Positions 1 through 7,623 of a DNA stretch of 32,479 nt are shown here, one piece after another; the stretch's first letter is position 1; each line of letters opens with the position of its first letter. Under the pieces are notes generated by a model that worked only from the letters and a program-made list of their open reading frames with translations, ran no database searches and had not been told where the DNA came from. Origin of the DNA: Verrucomicrobiota bacterium (GTDB taxonomy: Bacteria > Verrucomicrobiota > Verrucomicrobiia > Chthoniobacterales > UBA10450); the NCBI GenBank assembly GCA_003219215.1, contig QHPY01000175.1, positions 1-32,479 of the forward strand, given 5' to 3'. A program made the translations under genes and the position numbers.

Positions 1-378
1 CCATTCGTCATCGCGAAGCCTCCGTATCAAGCAACAATCCAGCCTCCAATTAATGCAGATGGTAGCAGTGTCTTCACAGTTAAGCGTGGCGTCGCTCCGA
101 TAAAATTCACGTTGGCTGCCGGCGCGTTCCCAGTTTGTGCCCTGCCACCGGCAACGATTGCGGTGACACGCACCGCTGGCGCAAGCACTGGAAGCGTGAA
201 CGAATCTACTTACGTCGCGCCAGCCGACACTGGCTCCAACTTCCGAATCGATAGCTGCCAGTATGTTTACAATTTGAGCTTAACTAAGCGGCCGCTTAAG
301 TCCCTTCGACTAGGATCATGTTCGTTTTGGCGGTGCGATGGCGCATCTTGCGCGGCTCGCGGTATTCTTCGCAATTGA
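1..378 (+). pseudogene. 3' remnant of a PxKF-domain extracellular protein gene (5' end outside window, C-terminus degraded)
   Basis: The first base is in phase with a reading frame that is open from the window edge to the TGA at 376-378. The translation contains VFTVKRGVAPIKFTLAAG, then an Ig-like strand pattern, then FRIDSCQYVYNLSLTK. This matches the layout of the PxKF domain (a '(V)P(I/V)KF' strand early and an 'F..D....YIYNLS' strand late), a beta-sandwich repeat in secreted or surface proteins. In the family the domain normally continues after 'YNLSTKGL' with a closing strand. Here, from about base 285, the frame reads through unrelated residues and overlaps the antisense DUF1330 gene for 83 bases, so the natural end seems lost. 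It may be a truncated gene that still makes protein, or a pseudogene. The family call is from motif memory; the degradation is an inference. Confidence 0.5.
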
Positions 379-583
379 GCCACTCTTTGGCGCGCTCCAT
401 GGATTCGAACTGAAGGACGACGATCCGTTTCGGGTCCCAATCGCCTTCAAACACTTCGGTCTTTCCGCCACGGACGATGTATTTGCCGCCGTATTTCTCA
501 ACCGTTGCGCCGGCAAGCTTCTTGTATTCTTCGTAGCCGACTGGATCGACAATCTCGATTTCGACAATTACGTAGGCGCTCAT
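296..583 (-). CDS. DUF1330 family protein
   Basis: A 95-residue protein starting MSAYVIVEIEIVDPVGYEEY with a later GGKYIVRGG and VVLQFESMERAKEW. This is the typical length and pattern of the DUF1330 family, a dimeric alpha/beta ferredoxin-like (ABM-type) fold whose biochemical role is not established. The conserved aromatic and Glu positions and the 'GG-Y-RGG' turn are all visible and the protein looks complete. It has no signal peptide or membrane segment, so it should be cytosolic. It stands alone: downstream on the same strand lies only the converging PxKF remnant, and upstream is a repeat-rich spacer. The ATG at 581-583 is the only sensible start. Confidence 0.85.
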   Translation of the reverse strand: MSAYVIVEIEIVDPVGYEEYKKLAGATVEKYGGKYIVRGGKTEVFEGDWDPKRIVVLQFESMERAKEWLNCEEYREPRKMRHRTAKTNMILVEGT

Positions 584-593
584 CGCAGAAAAG

Positions 594-825
594 TTTAGAC
601 AGGATTTACAGGATTATCGCAATTCCCTCAAAACAAATCAGGAATGGAGCAAGTGGGACGAGCGACAGGCAAGGCAAAGGCGCAAGGTGTAGCGGCATGA
701 GAGCCGGGAGGATCGAATGTGAAAGCAGGAACCCAGGAAAAAGAATCAGAATTTTAGACAGGATTTACAGAATGATCAGAATTGTTTCCGGTTAGATGAA
801 AAGCATTTTGTTGATTCTGTCTAAA
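594..825. repeat. Dispersed 'TTTAGACAGGATTTACAG' repeat, two direct copies plus a partial inverted copy
   Basis: Copy 1 starts at 594 and copy 2 at 753; both read TTTAGACAGGATTTACAG followed by a diverging GAT/AAT-rich tail. The bases at 814-825 read ATTCTGTCTAAA, the reverse complement of the same left end. The spacer between DUF1330 and the PHP gene (584-831) is therefore mostly repeat plus non-coding sequence; short open frames across it have no recognisable protein features. I recall sequences of this kind as intergenic repeats scattered through genomes of several environmental phyla. The copies seen here are direct observation. Confidence 0.7.
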
Positions 826-831
826 GAAGTC

Positions 832-1557
832 TTAGCGGCCGTTGCCGCTATCTTTGGCCGCTAGCTCAGGAATTTTTTTGCGACGACGCAAACGGAGCCA
901 GTTGTTCCAGGTTTTACGAAGGCTGTCACGCGGAGTGAGATACCTTTGGTTGAGCTCGTTGCTCTTGAGGATCTGGGCGAGAATCCCCCTTACTGAAAAA
1001 TCGTTCGTATTCAAAATGGTGTAAGCAGTGCCGACCGCCGCGGCCTGATGCGCGTCGCTGGCCGCGACCATGGGCAGATTCCGGACCTGTGCGTACTTGA
1101 ACGCGTATCGGTTATAGCGCCGCAGGGTAGTGGCAGCGTTAAAAACTTCGATCGCATCAATCGGGAGCGTCTCGAGAACTGAAAAACGGATTCCGGCCCG
1201 AAAAAGATCATAGGGATGCGGAGGAATAGCGAGACCGCCGCGTTGATGAATAATTTCGCATACTTCGCGCGCCGGTTTTCCTTTCAGGTAAGGCAGCTCC
1301 GCGCCGATACAAAGAAGGTGGCCATCGGCAGTAGTCACTTCGACGCCGGGCAAAACGAGAAAGCCATCGACCGGCTGGCCGTCGAGACGCATCAGGCCTT
1401 TTTCGAGCATGTAAGTGACCGCATCGCAGGTGTTGTGGTCGGTCAGGGCGATGCCATGCAGGCCTTTCGCGCGCGCGGCCGCGATCAAATCCTCCGGACT
1501 GGAAACGCCGTCGCCGGAAAAAAACGAATGAGTGTGAAGGTCGAAATTAAAGGGCAT
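832..1557 (-). CDS. PHP-domain metal-dependent phosphoesterase
   Basis: A 241-residue protein with the PHP (polymerase and histidinol phosphatase) signature. It has DLHTHS near residues 6-11 (two metal-binding His), ALTDHNT about residue 38, GVEVTT about 72, a later PPHPYD, and AASDAH near residue 166. These are the motifs that bind the metal cluster in stand-alone PHP phosphoesterases such as YciV/RnmA-type and TrpH-type enzymes. The substrate cannot be told from sequence. The C-terminus is basic (RLRRRKK). It lies 43 bases downstream of the ABC exporter gene on the same strand and is probably the last gene of the glycosyltransferase/ABC cluster. There is no signal peptide, so it should be cytosolic. 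Confidence 0.85.
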   Translation of the reverse strand: MPFNFDLHTHSFFSGDGVSSPEDLIAAARAKGLHGIALTDHNTCDAVTYMLEKGLMRLDGQPVDGFLVLPGVEVTTADGHLLCIGAELPYLKGKPAREVCEIIHQRGGLAIPPHPYDLFRAGIRFSVLETLPIDAIEVFNAATTLRRYNRYAFKYAQVRNLPMVAASDAHQAAAVGTAYTILNTNDFSVRGILAQILKSNELNQRYLTPRDSLRKTWNNWLRLRRRKKIPELAAKDSGNGR

Positions 1558-1600
1558 TGGTGGGATTGGAGGTCGATCTTAGATTCTTGCGGGTGGAAAA

Positions 1601-3391
1601 TTAGACAAGTTCTTCAGCGAGCACGTCGGGCTCGGATGCAGCTTCTGAAGCCGCTTCGGTTGGCTGATTAAATTGCAAATCGTAAAGGCGACGATAGTAG
1701 CCGGATTTTTCGAGGAGCTCGGCATGGCTGCCGATTTCTTTATCAAGCGCTTTCTGAATTTGTTTCTCCGATTCGGTATCGAGTGAAGAAGTCGCCTCAT
1801 CGAGCAATAGGATCGGCGCGTTTTTGAGAAGTGCGCGCGCGATGGCTAGGCGTTGTTGCTGCCCCCCCGAGATGAGGCAGCCTTTGTCGCCAATAACGGT
1901 GTCGTAGCCGTCGGGCTGAGCCAAAATAAATTCGTGGGCGAACGCAGTCCGCGCAGCCGCGTAGACTTCTTCCGCAGTCGCACCCAGCCGGCCGAACTGG
2001 ATGTTCTTGAAAATGGTGTCGTGAAATAAAAATGTTTCCTGAGTGACGAGGCCGATTTGCGCGCGCAAGGATTTTTGTGTCAACGCGCGCAAATTGTGGC
2101 CGTCAATTTTCACTGCGCCGGACGTTGGATCGTAGAGGCGCAGAATGAGCGACAAAATAGTGCTCTTACCTGCGCCGCTCGCGCCAACGAGGGCATAAGT
2201 TTTACCGGGCTCGATGTGCAGATTGATAGCGCGCACCGCATCGGTGACACCAGTCGAGTAGCGGAAGGTTACGTCTTCAAAGTCGATCCGGCCCTGGGAA
2301 GAAACCAATTCAACCGCATTTGGCGCGTCTTGCACCGCCGGCACCGAGTCTAAGATGGAAAAGATTTGCGTAGTCGCACCGAGCGATCGCTGCATCACGA
2401 TGTGAAGTTTGCTCAGCGTTTTGATCGGCTCATAGATAATGAAGATGCCGGAGATCAGTCCGAAGAACCGGCCGGCGGAGAGGTTCGCCGCGTAAACATA
2501 GAGAAGCGCGAGCCCGACACCGATCGAGGCAATGATTTCGACAAGCGGTCCGACGGCTTCGGTGGCTTTCACCGTGCGCATCGTATGAGCGAACGATTGC
2601 TGCGCGCCGCGCCGGAATATTTTTTCCTGCTGCTCCTCACGTGCGAACGATTTGATGACTCGAATGCCGGCGAAACTCTCCTGCATTGTCACCGACATTA
2701 AGACGCCGCCTTTTTGCTCGCGTTGCACCGCCGCGCGCGCGCGGCGACCGAAGATGCGGATCGGAATGATGCAAATCGGGAAAAGAACGAGACTCACCAA
2801 CGTAAATTTCCAATCCATCAGAAGGAGCACGACCACGGCGCCGACGATAGTGATGGGTTGTTTGAATACGTCGCTGCTCACGCTCGCGAGCGCTTGCTGC
2901 ATGTTGCGCGTGTCATTGGCGATGCGCGACATGAGAAAGCCGCTTTGCATCCGATTAAAGAAATCCATCGAGTGGTGCATCACTTTCGCGAAGAGCTGAT
3001 TGCGAACATCGTTCACCACCTTGTTGCTCACCCAGTTCATATAATAAACGTTGCCGTAGGAACAGAGACTCCGGACCGCCATTACTACCGGGATCGCAAG
3101 ACAAACCCAAACGAGCGAGTCAATCTTTGGGCCGACGTTTAACATTTCGCGATGCGCGATCACTGCTCTTGGATTTGGCGCGGCGCCGTGGAAAACGAAA
3201 TTCGAAACTTGGAATACGGTCAGCGGCAACAACGCGTTCACCAAACCGTAGGCGATGCCGAAGGCGAGCCCGACCGCAAAGCGCCATTTGTAGGGACCGG
3301 CATAGCTGTAGAGACGCATGTACGGTTTCCATGCCCTCCGGATAGTTTCCCAGAACGAGAGTTTTACTTTGGCGCCTTCTGCCTTGCTCAT
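1601..3391 (-). CDS. MsbA-like ABC exporter, fused TMD-NBD, with H-loop region missing
   Basis: A 596-residue half-transporter: transmembrane domain over roughly residues 1-335, then a nucleotide-binding domain. Visible motifs are Walker A GASGAGKST (403-411), Q-loop with Q451, signature ISGGQ (507-511), Walker B ILLLDE ending in the catalytic Glu532, and the D-loop SSLD. After QKALDK (551) the chain jumps straight to EIGSHAELL. In MsbA-type proteins about 32 residues, including the switch-His 'AHRLST' H-loop, lie between these points. The frame stays open across the junction (near base 1738) and the C-terminus is normal plus an Ala/Glu tail. The family exports lipid A, polysaccharide or lipid-linked sugars as homodimers in the inner membrane. 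The start overlaps the GT9 stop by four bases (ATGA), so translation is coupled. It may be defective, or rely on a partner for the missing part. Confidence 0.9.
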   Translation of the reverse strand: MSKAEGAKVKLSFWETIRRAWKPYMRLYSYAGPYKWRFAVGLAFGIAYGLVNALLPLTVFQVSNFVFHGAAPNPRAVIAHREMLNVGPKIDSLVWVCLAIPVVMAVRSLCSYGNVYYMNWVSNKVVNDVRNQLFAKVMHHSMDFFNRMQSGFLMSRIANDTRNMQQALASVSSDVFKQPITIVGAVVVLLLMDWKFTLVSLVLFPICIIPIRIFGRRARAAVQREQKGGVLMSVTMQESFAGIRVIKSFAREEQQEKIFRRGAQQSFAHTMRTVKATEAVGPLVEIIASIGVGLALLYVYAANLSAGRFFGLISGIFIIYEPIKTLSKLHIVMQRSLGATTQIFSILDSVPAVQDAPNAVELVSSQGRIDFEDVTFRYSTGVTDAVRAINLHIEPGKTYALVGASGAGKSTILSLILRLYDPTSGAVKIDGHNLRALTQKSLRAQIGLVTQETFLFHDTIFKNIQFGRLGATAEEVYAAARTAFAHEFILAQPDGYDTVIGDKGCLISGGQQQRLAIARALLKNAPILLLDEATSSLDTESEKQIQKALDKEIGSHAELLEKSGYYRRLYDLQFNQPTEAASEAASEPDVLAEELV

Positions 3392-4410
3392 AACCGTGGC
3401 GACGTTGCCGGAGCCGACAACAGCGTCTCCATAGCATCGATCACCGCCTCCGTCGAGATTTGGTTCATCGGCAACCGTAGCTGCTTGGGCACGAATTCGG
3501 TAAAGCGCGATGTCGATGTTCCCTGTAAAATCAACGCCGGACTTTCGCGCGGACGCCAGTGAAACGGATTGGTCGGGCCAAAAAGAATCACTTGCGGCGT
3601 GCGCGATGCCGACGCCAGATGCATCGGCGCGGAATCCACTGTGATCAACAGGCGCGCTTTGCCGATCAACGCCGCGAGTGTGAGCAAATCGGTTTTGCCG
3701 GAAAGATCGACAATCTGGCGTCGCACTTTTAATTTGATGTCGCTAATATGGCTTTGTTCAAGCGGCGACGATCCGCCAGTCAACACAAGATCGACATCGT
3801 GGTTTTCGGCGGCGTGGTTAATCACATCAGCCCATCGCCGCGCATTCCAAAATTTCTCCGCGCGCGCCGAGCCGGGATGAAAAACGATGAAGTCTCTTTT
3901 GATAGTGTGCGCGCTCAATAATTCGTCGGCTGCTTCGCGCGTGCTTTTGGGCAATTGCAACCGAACCGCGCGCGAAACGTTGGAAATTCCAAGTGGTTCG
4001 AGCAGCGCGAGATGATAATCGATCACGTGCATGTCTCGCATCCGGTGCTCGACAAATTCGTTGTAGAAACGCGTTCGAAATCTCGAGCGGACTTTGATTC
4101 GAAACGACACGATCCGCTTTTTCGCGCGCGAGAGAAGCACCAGCAGCGCGGAACGATCGTTCCGCGTGAAATCAATGCAGTAATCAAATTTCTGGCGCGC
4201 GATCGCGGCGACTGTTCTAAATCCGCCAAAGCCCCGACGCATGACCAAAATTTTATTAATGCCAGTAATCGCGGGCGCGAGCGCTTTGCCCTCCGATGAA
4301 ATGACGATCGTCAAGCTTGCGTCCGGGAATTTCTCGCGCACGGCCGCAACCGCCGGCGTGGTCAGAATCAGATCGCCGATACGTTTGAGCTGAATCAGGA
4401 GAATTTTCAT
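3388..4410 (-). CDS. GT9 family (heptosyltransferase-like) glycosyltransferase
   Basis: About 340 residues beginning MKILLIQLKRIGDLILTTP, the classical N-terminus of GT9/ADP-heptose:LPS heptosyltransferases, with FHPGSARAEKFW in the middle, VLTGGSS near the nucleotide-sugar site, and ITVDSAPMHLASA followed by LFGPTNPFHWRP near the end. Such enzymes add heptose or related sugars to lipopolysaccharide core or other surface glycans at the inner face of the membrane. I chose the ATG at 4408-4410: an in-frame ATG 15 codons upstream (4455) lies inside a dispersed CCCTCACC repeat and adds residues unlike the family. It is followed by the ABC exporter with a 4-base overlap. Donor and acceptor cannot be determined. 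Confidence 0.88.
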   Translation of the reverse strand: MKILLIQLKRIGDLILTTPAVAAVREKFPDASLTIVISSEGKALAPAITGINKILVMRRGFGGFRTVAAIARQKFDYCIDFTRNDRSALLVLLSRAKKRIVSFRIKVRSRFRTRFYNEFVEHRMRDMHVIDYHLALLEPLGISNVSRAVRLQLPKSTREAADELLSAHTIKRDFIVFHPGSARAEKFWNARRWADVINHAAENHDVDLVLTGGSSPLEQSHISDIKLKVRRQIVDLSGKTDLLTLAALIGKARLLITVDSAPMHLASASRTPQVILFGPTNPFHWRPRESPALILQGTSTSRFTEFVPKQLRLPMNQISTEAVIDAMETLLSAPATSPRL

Positions 4411-4433
4411 CTGTTGCGGCACGGAGTTTCCAA

Positions 4434-4580
4434 CCCTCACCCTCACCATAGCCACGCCCTTTCAAAGGGAGAGGCAGAAGGATCAGTCCTCAACGCAAAT
4501 TCTAGCGCGTCTTCGTGCTGTCGTGTTGTCAATCCGACTCTCCCCTTGTGAAGGGAGAGGATTAAGGTGAGGGGTGTAAG
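4434..4580. repeat. CCCTCACC/CTCTCCC-type imperfect inverted repeat between GT4 and GT9 genes
   Basis: The left arm (4434 onward) carries CCCTCACCCTCACC and CCTTTCAAAGGGAGAGG; the right arm carries ACTCTCCCC, GTGAAGGGAGAGG and ATTAAGGTGAGGGG. The arms are near reverse complements around an unrelated centre. Two further 'CCTCACC / GGGAGAGG' elements occur at 22331-22368 and 24006-24040, so this is a dispersed family within the window. I see no gene in the 193-base gap. The element lies between two co-oriented genes and could act as a transcript hairpin. Confidence 0.75.
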
Positions 4581-4603
4581 CGAGTCGCGCACGATCGAAA
4601 AGA

Positions 4604-5791
4604 TTATCGCGCCATTTGGATCGCCCTTTCGTACGCGCCTAACAAACGCATCCGATAATGCTCCCACGTGAAATTTTCCACCACACGCTGTCGGGCAGCG
4701 GTGCTCATGCTCGCAACAATCTCAGGATGGCGAGACAAATGCTCAATCGCCGCCGCGATTGCATCGACATCGCCGGGCTGGACGATGATTCCTTCCACGC
4801 CGTCGCGCACAACGTCACCGGCTTCACGGGTGGTAATGATCGGCAAACCACAAGCGGCCGCTTCGTAAATCGTCTTGGCGCTGCCTTCCAACCGCGAAGG
4901 AAAAATGTAAACCGATCCTTGATTGAGATAATTCTCGAGATCGCGCTTGAAGCCGAGAACGCGAACATTCTCGCGCCCGAATTTTTTCAAATACGGCTTC
5001 GCTTCATCGTGAACGCTGCCGAGAAGCCAGAGTTCGGCGTTGCGCAGATTCAATCGATGCCATGCTTCGAGAAGATGATGAATCCCCTTTCGCTCGATCA
5101 GTGCGCCCGAAAAAATTGCGCGGAAAATTGGCGGACGCGTTCCCGGCTTGAAACGCTGGATATCGACGCCGCGTGGCAGATAAAATAATTTTTCATCCGG
5201 AAAACCTGCGATCCGAAAAGATTCGGCCGCCTTTTCGGAAAGAACAACGACAAGCGTCGCGAGCTGATATTCTTCAAGAAACCTTTCAGGCTGGAGCAAG
5301 AATCGCGACTTCCAAGTCTGTCTGTCCTCTGTTCTTTGTCCTCTGTCTTCTGATTTTTGGCTTCCCCGGTGCCATGTCGGAATTTCGATCAACGACGGAA
5401 TCCTTTTCTTCTTCGCCACGCGCAGTGTTTCCAGACAATCGCCGGACCAGCTGTGAAAGAAATCGTAGCGACTACTGTCGAGATGGCGCGACGCGACCCG
5501 ATCCAGGTATTTTTTCTTTGCCCCATAATAATAAGGGCGTTCGAGAAAAGAGAGCAGCCGCACCGGATGCCAGCGAAGCGATTGAATAAAGCGCGAAGGG
5601 ATTTCGCGCTGGCGATTGTCGTAGGCGATCGCTTTGCCGAGAAAACCTCCTCGATACGACGCACGCAAAGCTTCAAATGAATCGGTATCGAGTCCCGGCC
5701 CGCCGATGCGTGCGAAGATCGAATAGAGCAAGCTCTTCGGCAGAATGCGGGGCGTTGACACAGAACTTTGCGATGGCTGCTTTTCTGTCAT
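4604..5791 (-). CDS. GT4 family glycosyltransferase with in-frame repeat-derived insert
   Basis: About 395 residues from the ATG at 5789-5791. The C-terminal half is a standard GT-B donor domain: FSGALIERKGIHHLLEAW, LWLLGSV, VRVLGF, the E-x7-E element EGSAKTIYE, then AACGLPIITT and GIIVQPGD. The N-terminal acceptor domain is less conserved (KAIAYDNRQREIP, YDFFHSW). Members transfer a sugar from a nucleotide donor to a lipid- or polymer-linked acceptor during surface glycan assembly; the context (GT9, ABC exporter, facing GT4) fits that. The frame stays open far upstream to 6265, but that part overlaps the divergent gene and a palindromic repeat, so I reject it. The chosen ATG lies at the end of that repeat. 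Residues about 144-158 look like translated repeat DNA. A GTG (Val11) is an alternative start. Confidence 0.82.
   Translation of the reverse strand: MTEKQPSQSSVSTPRILPKSLLYSIFARIGGPGLDTDSFEALRASYRGGFLGKAIAYDNRQREIPSRFIQSLRWHPVRLLSFLERPYYYGAKKKYLDRVASRHLDSSRYDFFHSWSGDCLETLRVAKKKRIPSLIEIPTWHRGSQKSEDRGQRTEDRQTWKSRFLLQPERFLEEYQLATLVVVLSEKAAESFRIAGFPDEKLFYLPRGVDIQRFKPGTRPPIFRAIFSGALIERKGIHHLLEAWHRLNLRNAELWLLGSVHDEAKPYLKKFGRENVRVLGFKRDLENYLNQGSVYIFPSRLEGSAKTIYEAAACGLPIITTREAGDVVRDGVEGIIVQPGDVDAIAAAIEHLSRHPEIVASMSTAARQRVVENFTWEHYRMRLLGAYERAIQMAR
5318..5362. repeat. Low-complexity dispersed repeat inside the GT4 gene
   Basis: On the plus strand this stretch is a run of CCTCTGT/TCTTTGT/CTTCTG units. 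Read by the minus-strand GT4 gene it gives SQKSEDRGQRTEDRQT, a charged, repetitive peptide unlike the rest of the protein. I recall 'SEDRGQRTEDRGQ'-like peptides as the translation of a common intergenic repeat in environmental genomes. It sits between conserved segments of the acceptor domain and keeps the frame. Confidence 0.55.
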
Positions 5792-5864
5792 GTCGAGCGA
5801 AGTCGAGACATCTCTAAGTATTTCTGAGACAATAAGAGAATCCTCGACTTCCCCGGGAATGACA
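5786..5864. repeat. TGTCA...TGACA palindromic element between divergent glycosyltransferase genes
   Basis: An imperfect inverted repeat bounded by TGTCATGTCGAGCGAAGTCG on the left and a CGACTTCCCCGGGAATGACA-like right end. A second, related copy lies at 22402-22498 and starts TGTCATTCCGAGCGGAGTCG. The copies share the terminal TGTCA/TGACA, the CGAG(C)G(A/G)AGTCGAG block and the AGAGATGTCTCGA block. The element fills nearly all of the 90-base space between the minus GT4 gene (start 5791) and the plus GT4 gene (start 5882). There is no transposase, so it resembles a MITE or REP-like non-autonomous repeat. Family-level recognition is from memory. Confidence 0.75.
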
Positions 5865-5881
5865 AGATTGGTAAGGGTGAA

Positions 5882-7003
5882 ATGTCCAACCGTAAGTTGA
5901 AAATCGCTTTTGTGCGTCGCGGTTATTCGCCGAGCGGCGGCGCCGAATCTTATTTGAAGCGACTGGGGCAGGGGGTTGTCGATCTTGGACACGAAGTGCA
6001 GCTCATTGCGAACGATGATTGGCCGCTTAACGAGTGGAGTTTCGGTTCGGTCGCGCGAGTAAAGGCGAAATCGGCGATCGGATTCGCCAACGAGCTGGAG
6101 AAGTTGCGTCCGCAAATTCGTTGCGATGTCTTGATGAGTCTCGAGCGCGTCTGGCGCTGCGATGTTTACCGTGCGGGCGACGGCGTGCATCAGGCATGGC
6201 TGAACCGGCGAAGAAAATTTGAAATGCCGCTGCAACGATTTGTTCGCGGCATCAACCGGAAGCATCAGGACATCTTGCAGCTCGAGGAAGCGCTCTTAGC
6301 GAAAGGCGGCGCGGGCCGCGTCATTGCGAATTCGGAAATGGTTAAGAAAGAGATTGTCGATCTTTATCGTTATCCCGCGACCGAGATCGCCATTGTCCAT
6401 AACGGCGTCCCGCTCGATCGATTCTGTTTTGATCCCGAGTTGCGCGAAAAATCGAGAAATGATTTGAAATTGAAGCCCGACGAGATCGCGCTGCTCTTCG
6501 CTGGCTCTGGTTGGGAACGGAAAGGACTTAGATTCGCGATTGAGGCGTTCGAACTCTGTCGCGATCGCAAACTTCGTTTGCTCGTCGCCGGTCGCGGAGA
6601 CGCACGCGGTTACAAACCAAAACGTTTTTTTACGGAAGAGCCGGTGCGCTTTCTGGGCGAAGTTACTGATCTTCGGCCGGTCTACGCCGCGGCTGACATT
6701 TTCATTTTGCCGAGCATATACGACCCGGCTTCGAACGCGTGCCTGGAAGCGCTCGCCTCCGGACTGCCGGTCATCACCACGCGCGACAACGGTTTCAGCG
6801 AAATTATCGAGAACGGTGTCTACGGTTCGATTGTTGATCTTGCGAACAATGTCTCGGCATTGCGCGACGCCATTCAATTCTGGTCCGACGAATCGCGTCG
6901 CAAGAGCGCAAGATCGACAATCATCGCGCGCGCATCCCAGTTCGACATTTCCAAAAACGTCGAGCAAACCCTCGTGATTTTACTTCAAGGTGCTAAACGG
7001 TAG
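5882..7003 (+). CDS. GT4 family glycosyltransferase, WaaG/RfaG-like
   Basis: 373 residues beginning MSNRKLKIAFVRRGYSPSGGAESYLKRL, closely resembling the N-terminus of lipopolysaccharide core glucosyltransferase WaaG and its relatives. The donor domain is complete: FAGSGWERKGLRFAIEAF, LLVAGRGD, VRFLGEV, YAAADIFILPSIYDPASNACLEALASGLPVITT. The E-x7-E motif is modified because the first Glu is replaced in DPASNACLE, as is usual in WaaG-type proteins. It likely adds a hexose to the lipid A-core or another surface glycan on the cytoplasmic side. It is divergent from the minus-strand cluster across a palindromic repeat, and its 3' end overlaps the converging membrane-protein gene by 11 bases. Specificity is not determinable. 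Confidence 0.88.
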   Translation: MSNRKLKIAFVRRGYSPSGGAESYLKRLGQGVVDLGHEVQLIANDDWPLNEWSFGSVARVKAKSAIGFANELEKLRPQIRCDVLMSLERVWRCDVYRAGDGVHQAWLNRRRKFEMPLQRFVRGINRKHQDILQLEEALLAKGGAGRVIANSEMVKKEIVDLYRYPATEIAIVHNGVPLDRFCFDPELREKSRNDLKLKPDEIALLFAGSGWERKGLRFAIEAFELCRDRKLRLLVAGRGDARGYKPKRFFTEEPVRFLGEVTDLRPVYAAADIFILPSIYDPASNACLEALASGLPVITTRDNGFSEIIENGVYGSIVDLANNVSALRDAIQFWSDESRRKSARSTIIARASQFDISKNVEQTLVILLQGAKR

Positions 7004-7544
7004 AACTTTTCTGTGCCGTAATGGGAAGACTGATCGCGCGAACGGATGCAAGGAATCCCACCGCGATCAATCCGACTCGGAACCAATCACAAATGATCCA
7101 ACGCCGGGCTAGAGCAATTAGCTCGGCGTCGCTTCTCACCATTTTGCCGGTGGCGGCCCCATACAACTCATGGATCATGGGCCAAAACACGGTCGGGGTA
7201 ACTGCCCAAATAATGAGAAACATGATCACTGGCAACCATAGCCACAAGCGTAACCGCAACGGTGCTTTCCATCCGCTAATGAGCGCTCCAAGAATGCCCA
7301 GCACCATCGCTCCTGATAAAGGCTGGAAGAAATCCCCGGGGTTCATCGGAAAATGTGGGCCGTAAGGTAAAAGCGCGAACGATGCTGGTGGCGCTGCGCT
7401 CCACGCTCCCGCCACGACCAACAAATCAAATAGCTTAGCGCCCAAGCCGATTCCCCATCCGAGTACTGAAATCCATAAGAAGATTCGCATGAGTCGCAGG
7501 CGCCACGACATTTCCGGTGCGGAATATTGGGAAGCGTTGGTCAT
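6993..7544 (-). CDS. Small polytopic membrane protein, DUF1772-like
   Basis: 183 residues with about four hydrophobic spans: roughly 18-38 (IFLWISVLGWGIGLGAKLFDLL), 75-90, 101-117 (LWLWLPVIMFLIIWAVT) and 153-170. Between spans 3 and 4 is FWPMIHELYG followed by ELIALARRWIICDW. The 'F.P..H.LY ... L..RW...DW.R' pattern resembles DUF1772/anthrone-oxygenase-like four-helix membrane proteins, but I am not certain. No catalytic role can be assigned. It converges on the WaaG-like gene with an 11-base 3' overlap, and no obvious terminator lies between them. The ATG at 7542-7544 is preferred; the first ten residues are polar, followed by a basic stretch typical of an inside-facing N-terminus. Confidence 0.7.
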   Translation of the reverse strand: MTNASQYSAPEMSWRLRLMRIFLWISVLGWGIGLGAKLFDLLVVAGAWSAAPPASFALLPYGPHFPMNPGDFFQPLSGAMVLGILGALISGWKAPLRLRLWLWLPVIMFLIIWAVTPTVFWPMIHELYGAATGKMVRSDAELIALARRWIICDWFRVGLIAVGFLASVRAISLPITAQKSSTV

Positions 7545-7623
7545 AAGTCTGTCTCGATGGACCTAATGAGAACTAGACGAAAGGTCGCAAAGAATCACGG
7601 CGATTTCTTCGCTAGAGAATCAG

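Noticed and set aside
285-298. NotI-like palindrome TAAGCGGCCGCTTA as a cloning scar or vector junction
   Set aside because: GCGGCCGC occurs elsewhere in the window in natural contexts (for example 15270-15277) and no vector sequence flanks it.
584-831. Small open frames in the repeat-rich spacer
   Set aside because: They are Arg/Ile-rich translations of repeats without ribosome sites.
2057-3142. Several open frames antisense to the ABC exporter
   Set aside because: They are shadows of a strongly conserved coding gene; their translations have odd composition and no motifs.
5792-6265. N-terminal extension of the minus GT4 gene to 6265
   Set aside because: It runs through the palindromic repeat and antisense to the start of the divergent WaaG-like gene; residues do not match any GT4.
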